Source: Chara braunii (Eukaryota; Streptophyta; Charophyceae; Charales; Characeae). From it: a stretch of 25,494 nucleotides of DNA. Below are positions 18,275-25,494 of this stretch, piece after piece. A program made the translations under genes and the position numbers. The DNA lies in NCBI GenBank assembly GCA_003427395.1, contig BFEA01000406.1, positions 818,819-844,312 on the forward strand, written 5' to 3'. The notes under the pieces are model-generated. The model was given only the letters and a program-made list of their open reading frames with translations. It searched no databases and had not been told where the DNA came from. Each line of letters opens with the position of its first letter. Position 1 is the stretch's first letter.

Positions 18275-19285
18275 ATGCGTATACTCGAGACCCTTTCGAC
18301 CAATGACGTCGCTGCCACTTTATTTTGTGTTTTTTTGTTTTCCTTTTATGGAGTTCACATCGGTGTGGATTTCAAGACTTCGCGAGGGGGGGGGGGGCGT
18401 TTTCAAGACTTCGCGCCTTTTGGAAAAGCTCCTCTCCGAGCTCTCCGAGCAACAAAAAAAAGAAAGAAATCTGAGTGCCTACATTCTTTCCGTATAACGT
18501 GGCGAACCGTGGACGGTGGTGCAGGGACAGGAACCCCGGGGAACATCAATGTGTCCCCGGTGTCAGACACACATACCGCTGCACAGGACGCCCCGTCGCA
18601 TGGGTCTGGACGACGAAGTGTAAGCCCAGTGCCTGACCGTTGTGCGTCTCGATCCACAACGTCCAATGCTCAGAGTGCGGGGAGGAACGCTGTCGACAGC
18701 CGAGGGAAAGGACAGGCTGCCCGGCCCCCTACGCCTCAGAGGAACACGGATCGGTGGGCCGAGGACGAGACTACATGGCTGTGCAAGTTTCGCAACGAGG
18801 TGAAGGGCCTCATGGGCGAGGACAGCGAGTCTATGGGTAGGGCGCGTGTGAAGGCTGGGTTTTGGAAGATTGTTGAGAGTCGAATGCGGGAGAAAGGGTT
18901 CAATCGAGATCAAGAGCAGTGCAAGAGCAAGTTCTCCGAAATTTTCGACTTCTATAGAAAGCTGAAGGCGCATGAGAGGCGGTCCGGCAACCCGTCTTAC
19001 TGGGACATGAATTCCACCATGCGCAAGAGGTATAATATCGATTTCGTGATTCGTCGCAGTTGGTATGACAGCATTTCCTCGTCGGAGGGAGACACTGATT
19101 CCATCAGGTTGTCGAATTTGAGGGACTCCGGTTCTGAGCAGGAACGGATGGAGGATGGAGATGGGGAGACGGGGGGTGGCAGCGAGGATGCCGGCGGTGG
19201 GGATGCCGGCCCTTCCGGTGGCACACGGTCTGGTGCTTTCTCCCCCACGCTGGGCAAACGCAAACGAGCTGTCAGCAATGCGTGA
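18275..19285 (+). CDS. Myb/trihelix-like DNA-binding protein of the Harbinger element
   Basis: In PIF/Harbinger elements the second protein binds the element's ends and brings in the transposase. A Myb/SANT-like (trihelix) domain lies at about residues 159-247: DRWAEDETTWLCKF, then RARVKAGFWKIVESRMREKG, QCKSKFSEIFDFYRKL and GNPSYWDM, with the spaced Trp/Phe residues of the fold. It is preceded by a Ser/Pro/Arg-rich linker and followed by an acidic Gly-rich tail and a KRKR nuclear-localisation-like motif. ATG 18275 is the first Met, but the first 80 residues (hydrophobic, then poly-Gly from a G-run) look non-coding, so the real start may be later or after an intron. TGA 19283 cuts the C-terminus, which continues in another frame. 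Confidence 0.7.
   Translation: MRILETLSTNDVAATLFCVFLFSFYGVHIGVDFKTSRGGGGRFQDFAPFGKAPLRALRATKKRKKSECLHSFRITWRTVDGGAGTGTPGNINVSPVSDTHTAAQDAPSHGSGRRSVSPVPDRCASRSTTSNAQSAGRNAVDSRGKGQAARPPTPQRNTDRWAEDETTWLCKFRNEVKGLMGEDSESMGRARVKAGFWKIVESRMREKGFNRDQEQCKSKFSEIFDFYRKLKAHERRSGNPSYWDMNSTMRKRYNIDFVIRRSWYDSISSSEGDTDSIRLSNLRDSGSEQERMEDGDGETGGGSEDAGGGDAGPSGGTRSGAFSPTLGKRKRAVSNA
18371..18415. repeat. Direct repeat around a G-run
   Basis: TTCAAGACTTCGCG occurs at 18371-18384 and 18402-18415, separated by a run of about 12 G. This looks like a slippage-prone tandem duplication near the 5' end of the Myb-like gene. Confidence 0.7.
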
Positions 19286-19614
19286 CCACAGCACAGCAAT
19301 TACGGCGTGACCACACCATGCGGGCAGTGTGTGGGGCTATGCGTGACCACAGCTCAGCAATTACGGCGTCTGATCGACAGTGTGCGAAGTTGCGCTGTGA
19401 TTCAACACTTGATGTCGCGCGCCAGCAGGCTGATCTGCAGAGGGAGCTGTTGAGGGAGGACATTGCCTCACGTGAGCGCGTGGCAAACATCGTAGGAGAT
19501 AGGATCAATGCGGGGTATGCTGTGCTTGCAGAGGCCATCTGTAGTCTTCGATCGCCAGGGCGATCACGTCGCCGCTCACACGATCAGGCAGCATTTTCGT
19601 CCGATTCCGAGTAG
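19282..19614 (+). pseudogene. Frameshifted C-terminal segment of the Myb-like protein
   Basis: The frame next to the Myb-like ORF's end is open for 110 codons and encodes an amphipathic, charged segment (ADLQRELLREDIASRERVANIV), natural as a C-terminal coiled coil of such proteins, with a Ser/Arg-rich end. Its first ATG is at 19318; the start shown is a GTG. A 31-bp sequence is repeated at 19278-19308 and 19339-19369 with one mismatch. This duplication coincides with the loss of frame and may have caused it. Confidence 0.5.
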
Positions 19615-19735
19615 GTCTGCGTAGGACTCACTGCCGTAGTGTTTTGCACTGCACGGTTGCTGTGCGGTGAATTTGCTCCCAATTCCGTCACTGACATGGT
19701 TTACGACAGCTTGATCATGGTGGTCTCCATGCGAA

Positions 19736-19767
<32 letters not shown>

Positions 19768-19932
19768 CCCGACATTAACTTATCTGTCCACCAGCATGTT
19801 CAATGCTATTTTTCAGCACGTGGCACCACTACCAGTCATTATTCAGAAGTTGGGCCGTGCGTGTGTGGCCTTGTCACGCGCGAATTTGGCCGTTCATGGC
19901 GAAAAGATAACGACTTTTTAAAGTTTTTTAAG

Positions 19933-19936
<4 letters not shown>

Positions 19937-19989
<53 letters not shown>
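19937..19989. repeat. (CT)n microsatellite
   Basis: About 26 CT units. The same motif appears at 20301-20352 and 20617-20687, the latter two being assembly duplicates of one locus. Confidence 0.95.
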
Positions 19990-19992
<3 letters not shown>

Positions 19993-20030
19993 TTGTAATT
20001 ACCGTCTTCCCCCGAATACAACGTACAGTC

Positions 20031-20177
20031 ATTATCGCTGTATCTTGACTGAATGTTGCCCAAATGCAGCTATAATGTACCAAACACAGATATCATGACT
20101 GTGCGTTCTATTCGACGGAGGACGGGCGGTACGTAATTAGTGAATACGTATCATTATTCGTGACAGAGGTTAATCAA
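20031..20177. repeat. Diverged internal direct repeat, copy 1
   Basis: It shares GTTGCCCAAATGCAGCTATA and GGAGGACGGGCGGTACGTAA with copy 2 at 20846-20989. A related second block (GATGTCACT-CATGAAACG to GACACGGGCTGG) occurs at about 20688-20835 and 21107-21225. Together they show an ancient duplication of roughly 370-460 bp inside the transposon. Confidence 0.75.
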
Positions 20178-20297
20178 TGCAAATCTTTTTTTTTTTTTTT
20201 TTTTTTTTTGGTATCAATGATGGTACTGATGATGATGGTGACGACGACAGTTTTTCTGATCTGTAACGGATGACGCGTAAGCTCTACCCCTACACTT

Positions 20298-20356
<59 letters not shown>

Positions 20357-20393
20357 TCACTTCATGAAACGGGTCGGAAAACGGAAAAAAAAN

Positions 20394-20553
20394 GAAGACT
20401 GAGGTAGTGGTCGTCCTCGGCATCGTCATCGGGAAGAAGATCCTTCCACAAACCAGCACTTCGCCGCATCACCCACCACCTAGGCGACACACGGGGAAGG
20501 ATTTTAGTGATGTCGACAATGGCAGGCCAAAGCCACAGCAGACTGTGATTGGT
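20394..20553 (-). other. Assembly artefact: stray copy of transposase sequence
   Basis: These 160 bases repeat 22180-22339 with about one mismatch (offset 1786). They start right after an N (20393) and stop exactly at the Nextera adapter. They read as part of the Harbinger transposase on the minus strand but do not belong here. Confidence 0.9.
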
Positions 20554-20591
20554 CTGTCTCTTATACACATCTAGATGTGTATAAGAGACAG
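20554..20591. other. Nextera mate-pair junction adapter (contaminant)
   Basis: CTGTCTCTTATACACATCT joined to its own reverse complement AGATGTGTATAAGAGACAG, 38 bp: two Tn5 mosaic ends as left in a circularised Nextera mate-pair library. Left of it is sequence from 22.2 kb; right of it (from 20595) the sequence restarts a stretch already given from 20278. The unit 20394 to about 20700 was therefore built from an untrimmed mate-pair read. Confidence 0.97.
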
Positions 20592-20614
20592 GGTTAAGCT
20601 CTACCCCTACACTT

Positions 20615-20691
<77 letters not shown>

Positions 20692-20719
20692 TCACTTCAT
20701 GAAACGGGTCGGAAAACGG

Positions 20720-20753
<34 letters not shown>

Positions 20754-20845
20754 GCATGTGGTTGGCCTATACCGGCCACGTGGTTGTCCTCCGGGCAGAC
20801 ACGGGCTGGCATGGTGGTCTCCATGCGAATAGAACATACATTCAT

Positions 20846-20989
20846 CATCACAGTATCTACACTCAATGTTGCCCAAATGCAGCTATAATGTCCCAAACAC
20901 AGCCATAACGACTGTACGTTCTTTTCGAGGGAGGACGGGCGGTACGTAATTAGTGATTACGTATCATTATTCCACATAGAGGTGAATCA
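20846..20989. repeat. Diverged internal direct repeat, copy 2
   Basis: Partner of 20031-20177, in the same orientation. The copies differ by many substitutions, so the duplication predates the assembly problem next to it. Confidence 0.75.
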
Positions 20990-21417
20990 CATGATGATAA
21001 TGATGGTGCTGATGCGACTGTGCTCCATGAATCGAGTCCGAAAACAGTACCGACGGGCAATGCTTGCCGCTGATGATGGTGCTAGACATAATTACTGGTC
21101 TTTCTCGATGTCACTCCATGAAACGAGTCCGCAAACAGAAAAAAAAAACACAATACTTTCCGCAGGCGTCCCGTACAATACCAGCCACGTGACTGTCCTC
21201 ACGGGCAGACACGGGCTGGAATGGAGATTGTGGAGACGATGCATGACAACGCACTTGATTGAAATCGTCGCCACCTGACATCTTAACGCCGGCAGCGGTG
21301 CAGTAAGTGGGGACGAATCGGAGGGGTCAAAGCAGTGCCGACGAAGTGTGAGCAGTGTGTTGAAGCAGCACTGCTGCTAGGCCCCACACCGGGCTAGTAT
21401 GTAGGCACCTTCGCCTC

Positions 21418-22618
21418 TCACCTTGTCGTAGGAGCGGATATCGTTTGGTCCTCCGGGCTTGTTATTGAAATCAGATGATGATGATGGAGATGATAATCGG
21501 AGGGGCCGTACGGAACTACAAGCCATGGCAAACTCGGATGCCCACCATCCCCGAGCAAGTACCCGCCAGGCACACCCGGGATGGCGTCCCGTTGCACAAT
21601 GAACGGGTCGTCAACATCGTCCAAAAACAGGCGGCCCTTCAATGCGCAGCTATACAAAGACGTGTTCTTCAGCACACGCGTGTCACCGACGGTACCTGGA
21701 AATCCGTAACAGAAGTCCAAAATCTTCAGGTCAGCGTCCACCACCAGCTGCGCGACCACCGAGAACCTGTTGTTCCTTCCGGAGCAGTACTCGTCCCCGT
21801 CCTTGGAACGAGGCTTGTCAATGAACACGTGCATGCAGTCGATGCGTGCAGTCGATGCAGCCCCAGCAATTTGGGAAACCCAATGCCTTGAACTTCTGCA
21901 TTCTGTCGTGCCATTCGGCGAACCCACCGAAGCCCACGGCGGTCGGGTAGCAAGCAATAATTGCCTCTGCAACTTCCATAATAGCGCGCAAGCCGCTCGT
22001 TTTGCCAAGACCGTAACCTGAGCAACTGTGCATATGGCGGTCTCCATGGGCCCACCTATGAAGAGCGTACGCCAATTTCTTGGCTGGTGGCAAAGGGAGA
22101 CGGAATCTGGTGACCTCCCTCTCCAAAAGAGGGCCAACCTTCCGCAGCAAACGGTCAAAAGTTGAGCGCGGCATCCGTAGAAGACTGAGGTAGTGGTCGT
22201 CCTCGGCATCGTCATCGGGAAGAAGATCCTTCCACAAACCAGCACTTCGCCGCATCACCCACCACCTAGGCGACGCACGGGGAAGGATTTTAGTGATGTC
22301 GACAATGGCAGGCCAAAGCCACAGCAGACTGTGATTGGTCGGGCCATCGTCGTCATCGTCTTCCATGGCCCGTCCCAGATTGGCGAGTGCCGCAGGGCCC
22401 ACCGGCAGCCCAACCCCACTGCGATACCCACCAATGAGCTCAAGCACTTCATAGGCATCCACCGCAATCTTGCCAGCGGCAGCCATGATAGCAACCGCTA
22501 ATCTCTCACGGTCCCTCATCCGAAGCCTCGGCATAGGATTCCAATAGGCAGTCCCACCCCCAATGGCGGCACACAAAACCCCCAATGCGAGGTATGGTGT
22601 CAGAGAATAGCAGGGCAC
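21418..22618 (-). pseudogene. PIF/Harbinger DDE transposase, frameshifted
   Basis: Catalyses cut-and-paste transposition of the element. Read on the minus strand, the N-terminal part has LLRMPRSTFDRLLRKVGPLL and ALHRWAHGDRHMHSCSGYGL, as in this family. Next comes FPNCWGCIDCTH with the first catalytic Asp. The frame breaks there and resumes as DCMHVFIDKPRSKDGDEYCS, GFPGTVGDTRVL (second Asp) and GGYLLGDGGHPSLPW (conserved Asp before the final Glu). The break is a 13-bp tandem duplication (21834-21846 / 21847-21859). The C-terminal catalytic Glu region is not seen: a CAT repeat at about 21474-21484 shifts to a frame with DFNNKPGGPNDI. The first ATG is at 22534; 22618 is a GTG. Confidence 0.8.
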
Positions 22619-22909
22619 CTCCCCCCCGCCCCCCTCCCTTGACCCCCCCCTTAATGTGCCCCCTTTCTATCACACACGACCCCGAACGCTAGTGGGCACC
22701 GGACCCCCCACCCCGGACAGCGCTGTGACGGGACTGTAATGCCCGTCGGGTGGACTTCACGCTGCCGGTGCCAACGAGCTGGACCGCACCCAACACGAAC
22801 ATTCGAAGGAGGCACTGCCGGGACACATGCAGATGTAAGTACTATGGGTGGACTACTGGATCGAACCACACAGCCCGATGGCGGAGTCCGGCCGAAAACG
22901 GCACGCATA

Positions 22910-23087
22910 GGGCCTCGCTGCGGTACTCTCCAATTGTGCGAAATGAGACTGAATCCACTAGAACAAGGCCTCGCTGCGGTACTCTCCAATTGTGCGAAAT
23001 GAGACTGAATCCAACACTAGAACAAGGAAAGACTTGACGTTTCATTCGTGTCTCATCTGCATGTGGAGAGTAGTGCAGCGAGGCTCA
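22910..23087. mobile_element. Small MITE nested in the Harbinger element, with its left end duplicated
   Basis: The left end GGGCCTCGCTGCGGTACTCT is inverted at the right end (reverse complement GAGCCTCGCTGCACTACTCT), and the similarity continues to ATGAGAC. The left 56 bp are repeated in tandem (from 22911 and from 22967). The termini resemble those of the element at 7741-8411. Flanking triplets ATA and ACA are not a clean duplication. Confidence 0.6.
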
Positions 23088-23554
23088 CATTCGTCGTTTC
23101 CACTTCACCACTACGTAGGCAGCTGAAAACACCATGCGCTGCACTTTTCCTCAAATGCGCAATACGAGACTGGATCTTCCGCTAGTACACCGGAAGATAC
23201 AACGCCATAATTGACCTCCTATAGCAGTCCCGTCGGCCGCATGCACCAGACAGCAAAAACTAATCGCTGCGATGCATCTACCCGTCGTCCCCGATGCATC
23301 TACCCGTACGTACCAACTCCATTCGTTGTTGTAGCGGCGGAGGTGCATTCCGCTACGTTGTGTGGTGCATCGTTGTTGGCAGACTCCGAAGACTCCGTCT
23401 GATACGGCGAGTACGTCTCCAACGTGGGAGACGGTTACAAGAAAATATACGAGAAAAAGAGAAAAAAATCCCACATCTTTTTTTTTTTTCGATTTAGAAA
23501 ACGTCAGAAAACAATTAAAAATTGAAAAAAGCGCGTCACACATCGTAGAATACT

Positions 23555-23580
23555 TTTTTTTTTTTTTTTTTTTTTTTGAG
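23555..23580 (-). mobile_element. Poly(A)-only micro-insertion with 8-bp target duplication
   Basis: About 23 T plus GAG are flanked by AGAATACT on each side (23547-23554, 23581-23588). The left TIR of the same transposon shows the uninterrupted sequence. This looks like target-primed insertion of little more than a poly(A) tail. Confidence 0.75.
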
Positions 23581-23608
23581 AGAATACTTCGCTAGTGGGT
23601 CCAGGCCC

Positions 23609-23966
23609 CGGGGCGGATGTGGCCTGACCCCACCATCCAACCTTGTTGGAGGGCTGCTACGGCTAGTCGGACGGCCCGCCGGATGGTCCACAGCCACCAG
23701 CAGGTAGGGAATTAGCCCACCACGGTAGTGTTTCCCACGAGCGACAATCCAACAAGTAGGGAAAAAAGGCTGGGGTTCCCTGTGCGCCCCGGGTAACGAG
23801 GTGGGGTCGCCCAAGGAATGCCCGGTTGAAAAGAAAAAAAAAAAAAAGGGAAAAAGAAAAAGAAAGGGAAAACCAGAAAAAAACAAACAAACAAACAAAC
23901 AAACAAACAAACAAACGAAAGAAAAAGAAAGAAAAGTGGACCTGCGCGGGCGTAAGGAAGAGAGCG

Positions 23967-24014
<48 letters not shown>

Positions 24015-24210
24015 GTCTCTCTCCAAAAAAATCCCGCCTTTTCGAAAAAAGGCCGCCCTTTTTTGAGACTGACAACTCAGGAAGGACTCTTGAATATTAG
24101 TGGAGCGAGGCCCTAAGCCTTTCAACTCCACCCCAGACTCTAATTAAACTGTCCCAATGAATGAAGAACCACTTCGTCCCTTTTTTTTGGGGGGGGGGGG
24201 AAGTAGAGGC
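23609..24210. other. Flanking DNA with simple repeats, no gene
   Basis: Contains (AAAC)n at about 23879-23917, (GA)n at about 23967-24012, and A-rich DNA at 23828-23875. 24095-24113 ends ATTAGTGGAGCGAGGCCC, the inverse of the 7741-8411 type of terminus, followed by TAA: a solitary right end of that MITE family. Frames through here are low-complexity. Confidence 0.6.
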
Positions 24211-24312
24211 TTTTTTTTTTTTTTTTTTTTTTAGCAATGACTCGGAGGCCGGGAATCCTCACAAACAAACCGGGAATGACTGGACCCTGGAACCCGTTGC
24301 CCAGCTTCAGTC
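24211..24312 (-). mobile_element. 3' end of a LINE on the minus strand
   Basis: A T-run (24211-24232) is followed by sequence that, on the minus strand, reads GAGGATTCCCGGCCTCC just before the poly(A), the same terminal motif as at 8461-8640. Only about 80 bp of body is recognisable. Confidence 0.6.
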
Positions 24313-24520
24313 CCTCTAGTAGTACCAATCGACTCTTCTAGTATCTCTAGTACCAATCTGCTTCTAGTACCTCTAGTACCAATGCGCTCTTCTAGTACCT
24401 CTAGTACCAATCGGCTTCTAGTTCTAGTACCAATCCGCTCTTCTAGTACCTCTAGTACCAATCGGCTTCTAGTAGCTCTAGTACCAATCCGCTCTTCTAG
24501 TACCTCTAGTACCAGCTCTT
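24313..24520. repeat. Minisatellite built on TCTAGTACC
   Basis: Many copies of TCTAGTACCAATC alternate with GCTCTTCTAGTACC and GGCTTCTAGT to give a variable unit of about 27-50 bp. On the minus strand it reads as repeated VLEVLEERIGT, which explains the open frame 24231-24461 there. Confidence 0.85.
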
Positions 24521-24542
24521 CTTAGTCTAGGCTTGGAACTAA

Positions 24543-24708
24543 GGGCCAGATCCCACTGGAAAAGTGGATTGGACTCAATTGTCTGAATGTGGACGTGTTC
24601 CACGCAGAGATGCAGAAAGCAGATCAATCACAATCTTTTGCACCTCTCCACAAATACGTCCAGATTCAGACACTTATTCCAATCCTCTTTGCCAGTGGGA
24701 TCTCGCCC
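24543..24708. mobile_element. 166-bp Tourist-like MITE with TAA target duplication
   Basis: TAA flanks both ends (24540-24542, 24709-24711). The left end GGGCCAGATCCCACTGG and inverse right end GGGCGAGATCCCACTGG differ at one base, and the inverted similarity continues to the CTGAAT-TGGACGT motif, about 54 bp. The termini resemble the Harbinger element at 18149 (both have CCCACT-GCAAAG), and the interior resembles the hairpin at 17759-17910. Confidence 0.9.
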
Positions 24709-24711
24709 TAA

Positions 24712-24758
24712 GTAACCTCCTTACCAAGCAGTATCTCTACCTAACTGACACTACAGGA

Positions 24759-24790
<32 letters not shown>

Positions 24791-25070
24791 ATACTACAGG
24801 ACTGGTGTACAAATGAATGGCGTAATTTCCCCCCCCTACCTCCCAACTACACTATATTATTCAATCTAATCCCTTTTTCCCCCTCGATTACTTACCTACG
24901 ACTACTCCTTTATTATTATTATTATTTTTATTTTTTATTTTTTATTTTTTAACTCCTAAGGTCATATAGAGGAGACCCCTGCCAGCACAGCTACCTCTCG
25001 ACAGCCATTTTCGTCTTCCTGTATGACATGGGTGCCTGCATTATATATATATATATGGTAGCTATGCTCA
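24712..25070. other. Low-complexity spacer
   Basis: Contains an A-run of about 28 (24762-24789), (TTA)n and T-rich DNA at about 24909-24951, and (TA)n at about 25041-25056. No gene. Confidence 0.6.
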
Positions 25071-25208
25071 CAGGGGGCCCTAGGCATCGCTACACTACTC
25101 AAGGAATGTGAAAAAGACAAAACCTATGGCGCTGCATCTTGCTGTGTTTTTGCGGTAGATACATGCACCATTTTGCACTTTCTGGAAGCGGAGTGGCAAG
25201 GCCCCCTG
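25071..25208. mobile_element. Possible hAT-like MITE
   Basis: The ends CAGGGGGCC and GGCCCCCTG are perfect inverses starting with CAG, as in many hAT elements. The flanking octamers TATGCTCA (25063-25070) and TATGATCT (25209-25216) match at 6 of 8 positions. The interior of 120 bp is non-coding. Confidence 0.45.
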
Positions 25209-25452
25209 TATGATCTCAAGAATAGTACTAGTAATTTTTTATTTTTTTTATTTTATTTTTTTTATTTGGACCATTTCTCGTAATAGGCAGGTAGGGGAAA
25301 GAAGAATTTGACAAAAGATTATAGCTTATTAGCTGAAAAAGCAAAAACGAAAACGAAAAAGAACTTGCGCTCTGGTGGCTGAAGCGTGATGGCCTACCAT
25401 CAGCACTCTGGCATGGGATTCCGTTTCCCACCCGATGCGCAATGAAGCTGTC

Positions 25453-25494
25453 GCTCCCTCCCTCCCTCTCTCGCTCCCTCCCTCCCTCCCTCCC
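25453..25494. repeat. (CTCC)n simple repeat at the window end
   Basis: Tandem CCCT/CTCC units with one CTCTCTCG interruption run to the window edge. The preceding 25217-25452 is AT-rich and then mixed, with no gene seen. Confidence 0.9.

Larger units (their letters stand above)
19615..21417. other. Non-coding centre of the Harbinger element
   Basis: Lies between the two convergent genes. It holds a T-run of about 28 (19739-19767), a T-run of about 23 (20187-20209), three (CT)n tracts, diverged repeats and the adapter chimera. I see no coding sequence. If the element has 3' untranslated regions or transposase exons after an intron, they would be here, but I could not identify any. Confidence 0.55.
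18149..23608. mobile_element. PIF/Harbinger DNA transposon, 5.46 kb
   Basis: Terminal inverted repeats begin GGGCCTGGACCCACTAGC at 18149 and end with the exact inverse at 23608; with the next bases they extend to about 31 bp. CGG is duplicated on both sides (18146-18148, 23609-23611), the 3-bp duplication typical of the superfamily. It carries the two usual genes in convergent orientation: a Myb-like protein (+) and a DDE transposase (-). Both are frameshifted, so this copy is probably inactive. Later changes include a nested MITE (22910-23087), a poly(A) micro-insertion in the right end (23555-23580), internal repeats and an assembly chimera. Confidence 0.85.
22619..23608. other. Right flank of the Harbinger element, upstream of the transposase
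   Basis: C-rich at 22620-22650, then mixed sequence with a nested MITE (22910-23087). A third, weaker copy of that MITE's start lies at about 23132-23190. No protein family is recognisable in frames 22651-22989 (-) or 23151-23543 (-). The transposase promoter presumably lies here; no clear TATA box. Confidence 0.5.

Noticed and set aside
20362-20568. Second transposase-like frame (-) starting MYKRQ
   Set aside because: Adapter-derived start joined to a misassembled copy of 22180-22339; not a second gene.
20575-20832. Open frame beginning MCIRDRV
   Set aside because: Its start is encoded by the Nextera adapter and its body by (CT)n and poly(A).
23801-24116. Lys/Glu/Arg-rich frames and their Leu/Ser/Phe-rich reverse frames
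   Set aside because: Encoded by poly(A), (AAAC)n and (GA)n tracts.
1-25494. CRISPR arrays, bacterial operons, riboswitches
   Set aside because: The tandem repeats found are microsatellites, a minisatellite or transposon parts; nothing prokaryotic is present.

Overview
This is a eukaryotic window made almost entirely of transposable elements and their debris. I see no complete host gene. Several features suggest a large green-lineage genome, most likely a charophyte alga such as Chara: a Penelope-like retroelement with an N-terminal GIY-YIG nuclease (a type known from green algae and protists), PIF/Harbinger elements with a Myb-like partner gene, L1-type LINEs with poly(A) tails, a tRNA-derived SINE, many Tourist-like MITEs and many long homopolymer and (CT)n tracts. 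The species assignment is inference. The sequence is a short-read draft assembly: it holds ambiguous bases and a complete Nextera mate-pair junction adapter.

Layout. 1-3310: low-complexity and GC-rich DNA, with one minus-strand stretch (2904-3308) that looks like coding sequence of unknown function. 3311-3503: palindromic repeat. 3761-4325: tRNA-derived SINE with poly(A). 4326-7740: no recognisable gene. 7741-8411: large inverted-repeat element with doubled termini. 8461-8640: 3' end of a LINE on the minus strand. 8996-9134: short retroposon with an 8-bp target duplication.

9309-17640 is a nest of insertions. The outermost layer is a poly(A)-tailed retroposon fragment flanked by a 15-bp duplication. 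Into it went a Penelope-like element of the GIY-YIG type (9889-14467), now flanked by a 444-bp direct repeat of its surroundings. The right-hand copy of that repeat was later split twice, by a 658-bp MITE (14656-15313, CAG duplication) and by a 5'-truncated LINE (15398-17383, 9-bp duplication). The Penelope-like element encodes zinc knuckle + coiled coil, GIY-YIG nuclease and reverse transcriptase in that order. They form essentially one reading frame, interrupted by one frameshift and by in-frame stops that are all TGA. This is the most interesting feature here: it is what UGA recoding (for example selenocysteine) would look like, although CGA-to-TGA decay is a serious alternative.

18149-23608 is a PIF/Harbinger DNA transposon with about 31-bp terminal inverted repeats and a CGG target duplication. 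It carries two convergent genes: a Myb/trihelix-like DNA-binding protein (+) and a DDE transposase (-). The transposase is broken by a 13-bp tandem duplication exactly over its first catalytic aspartate. Between the genes lie diverged internal repeats and the adapter-bearing assembly chimera (20394-20591). 23609-25494 holds simple repeats, another LINE 3' end, a minisatellite, a 166-bp Tourist-like MITE with TAA duplication whose ends resemble those of the Harbinger element, and a possible hAT-like MITE.
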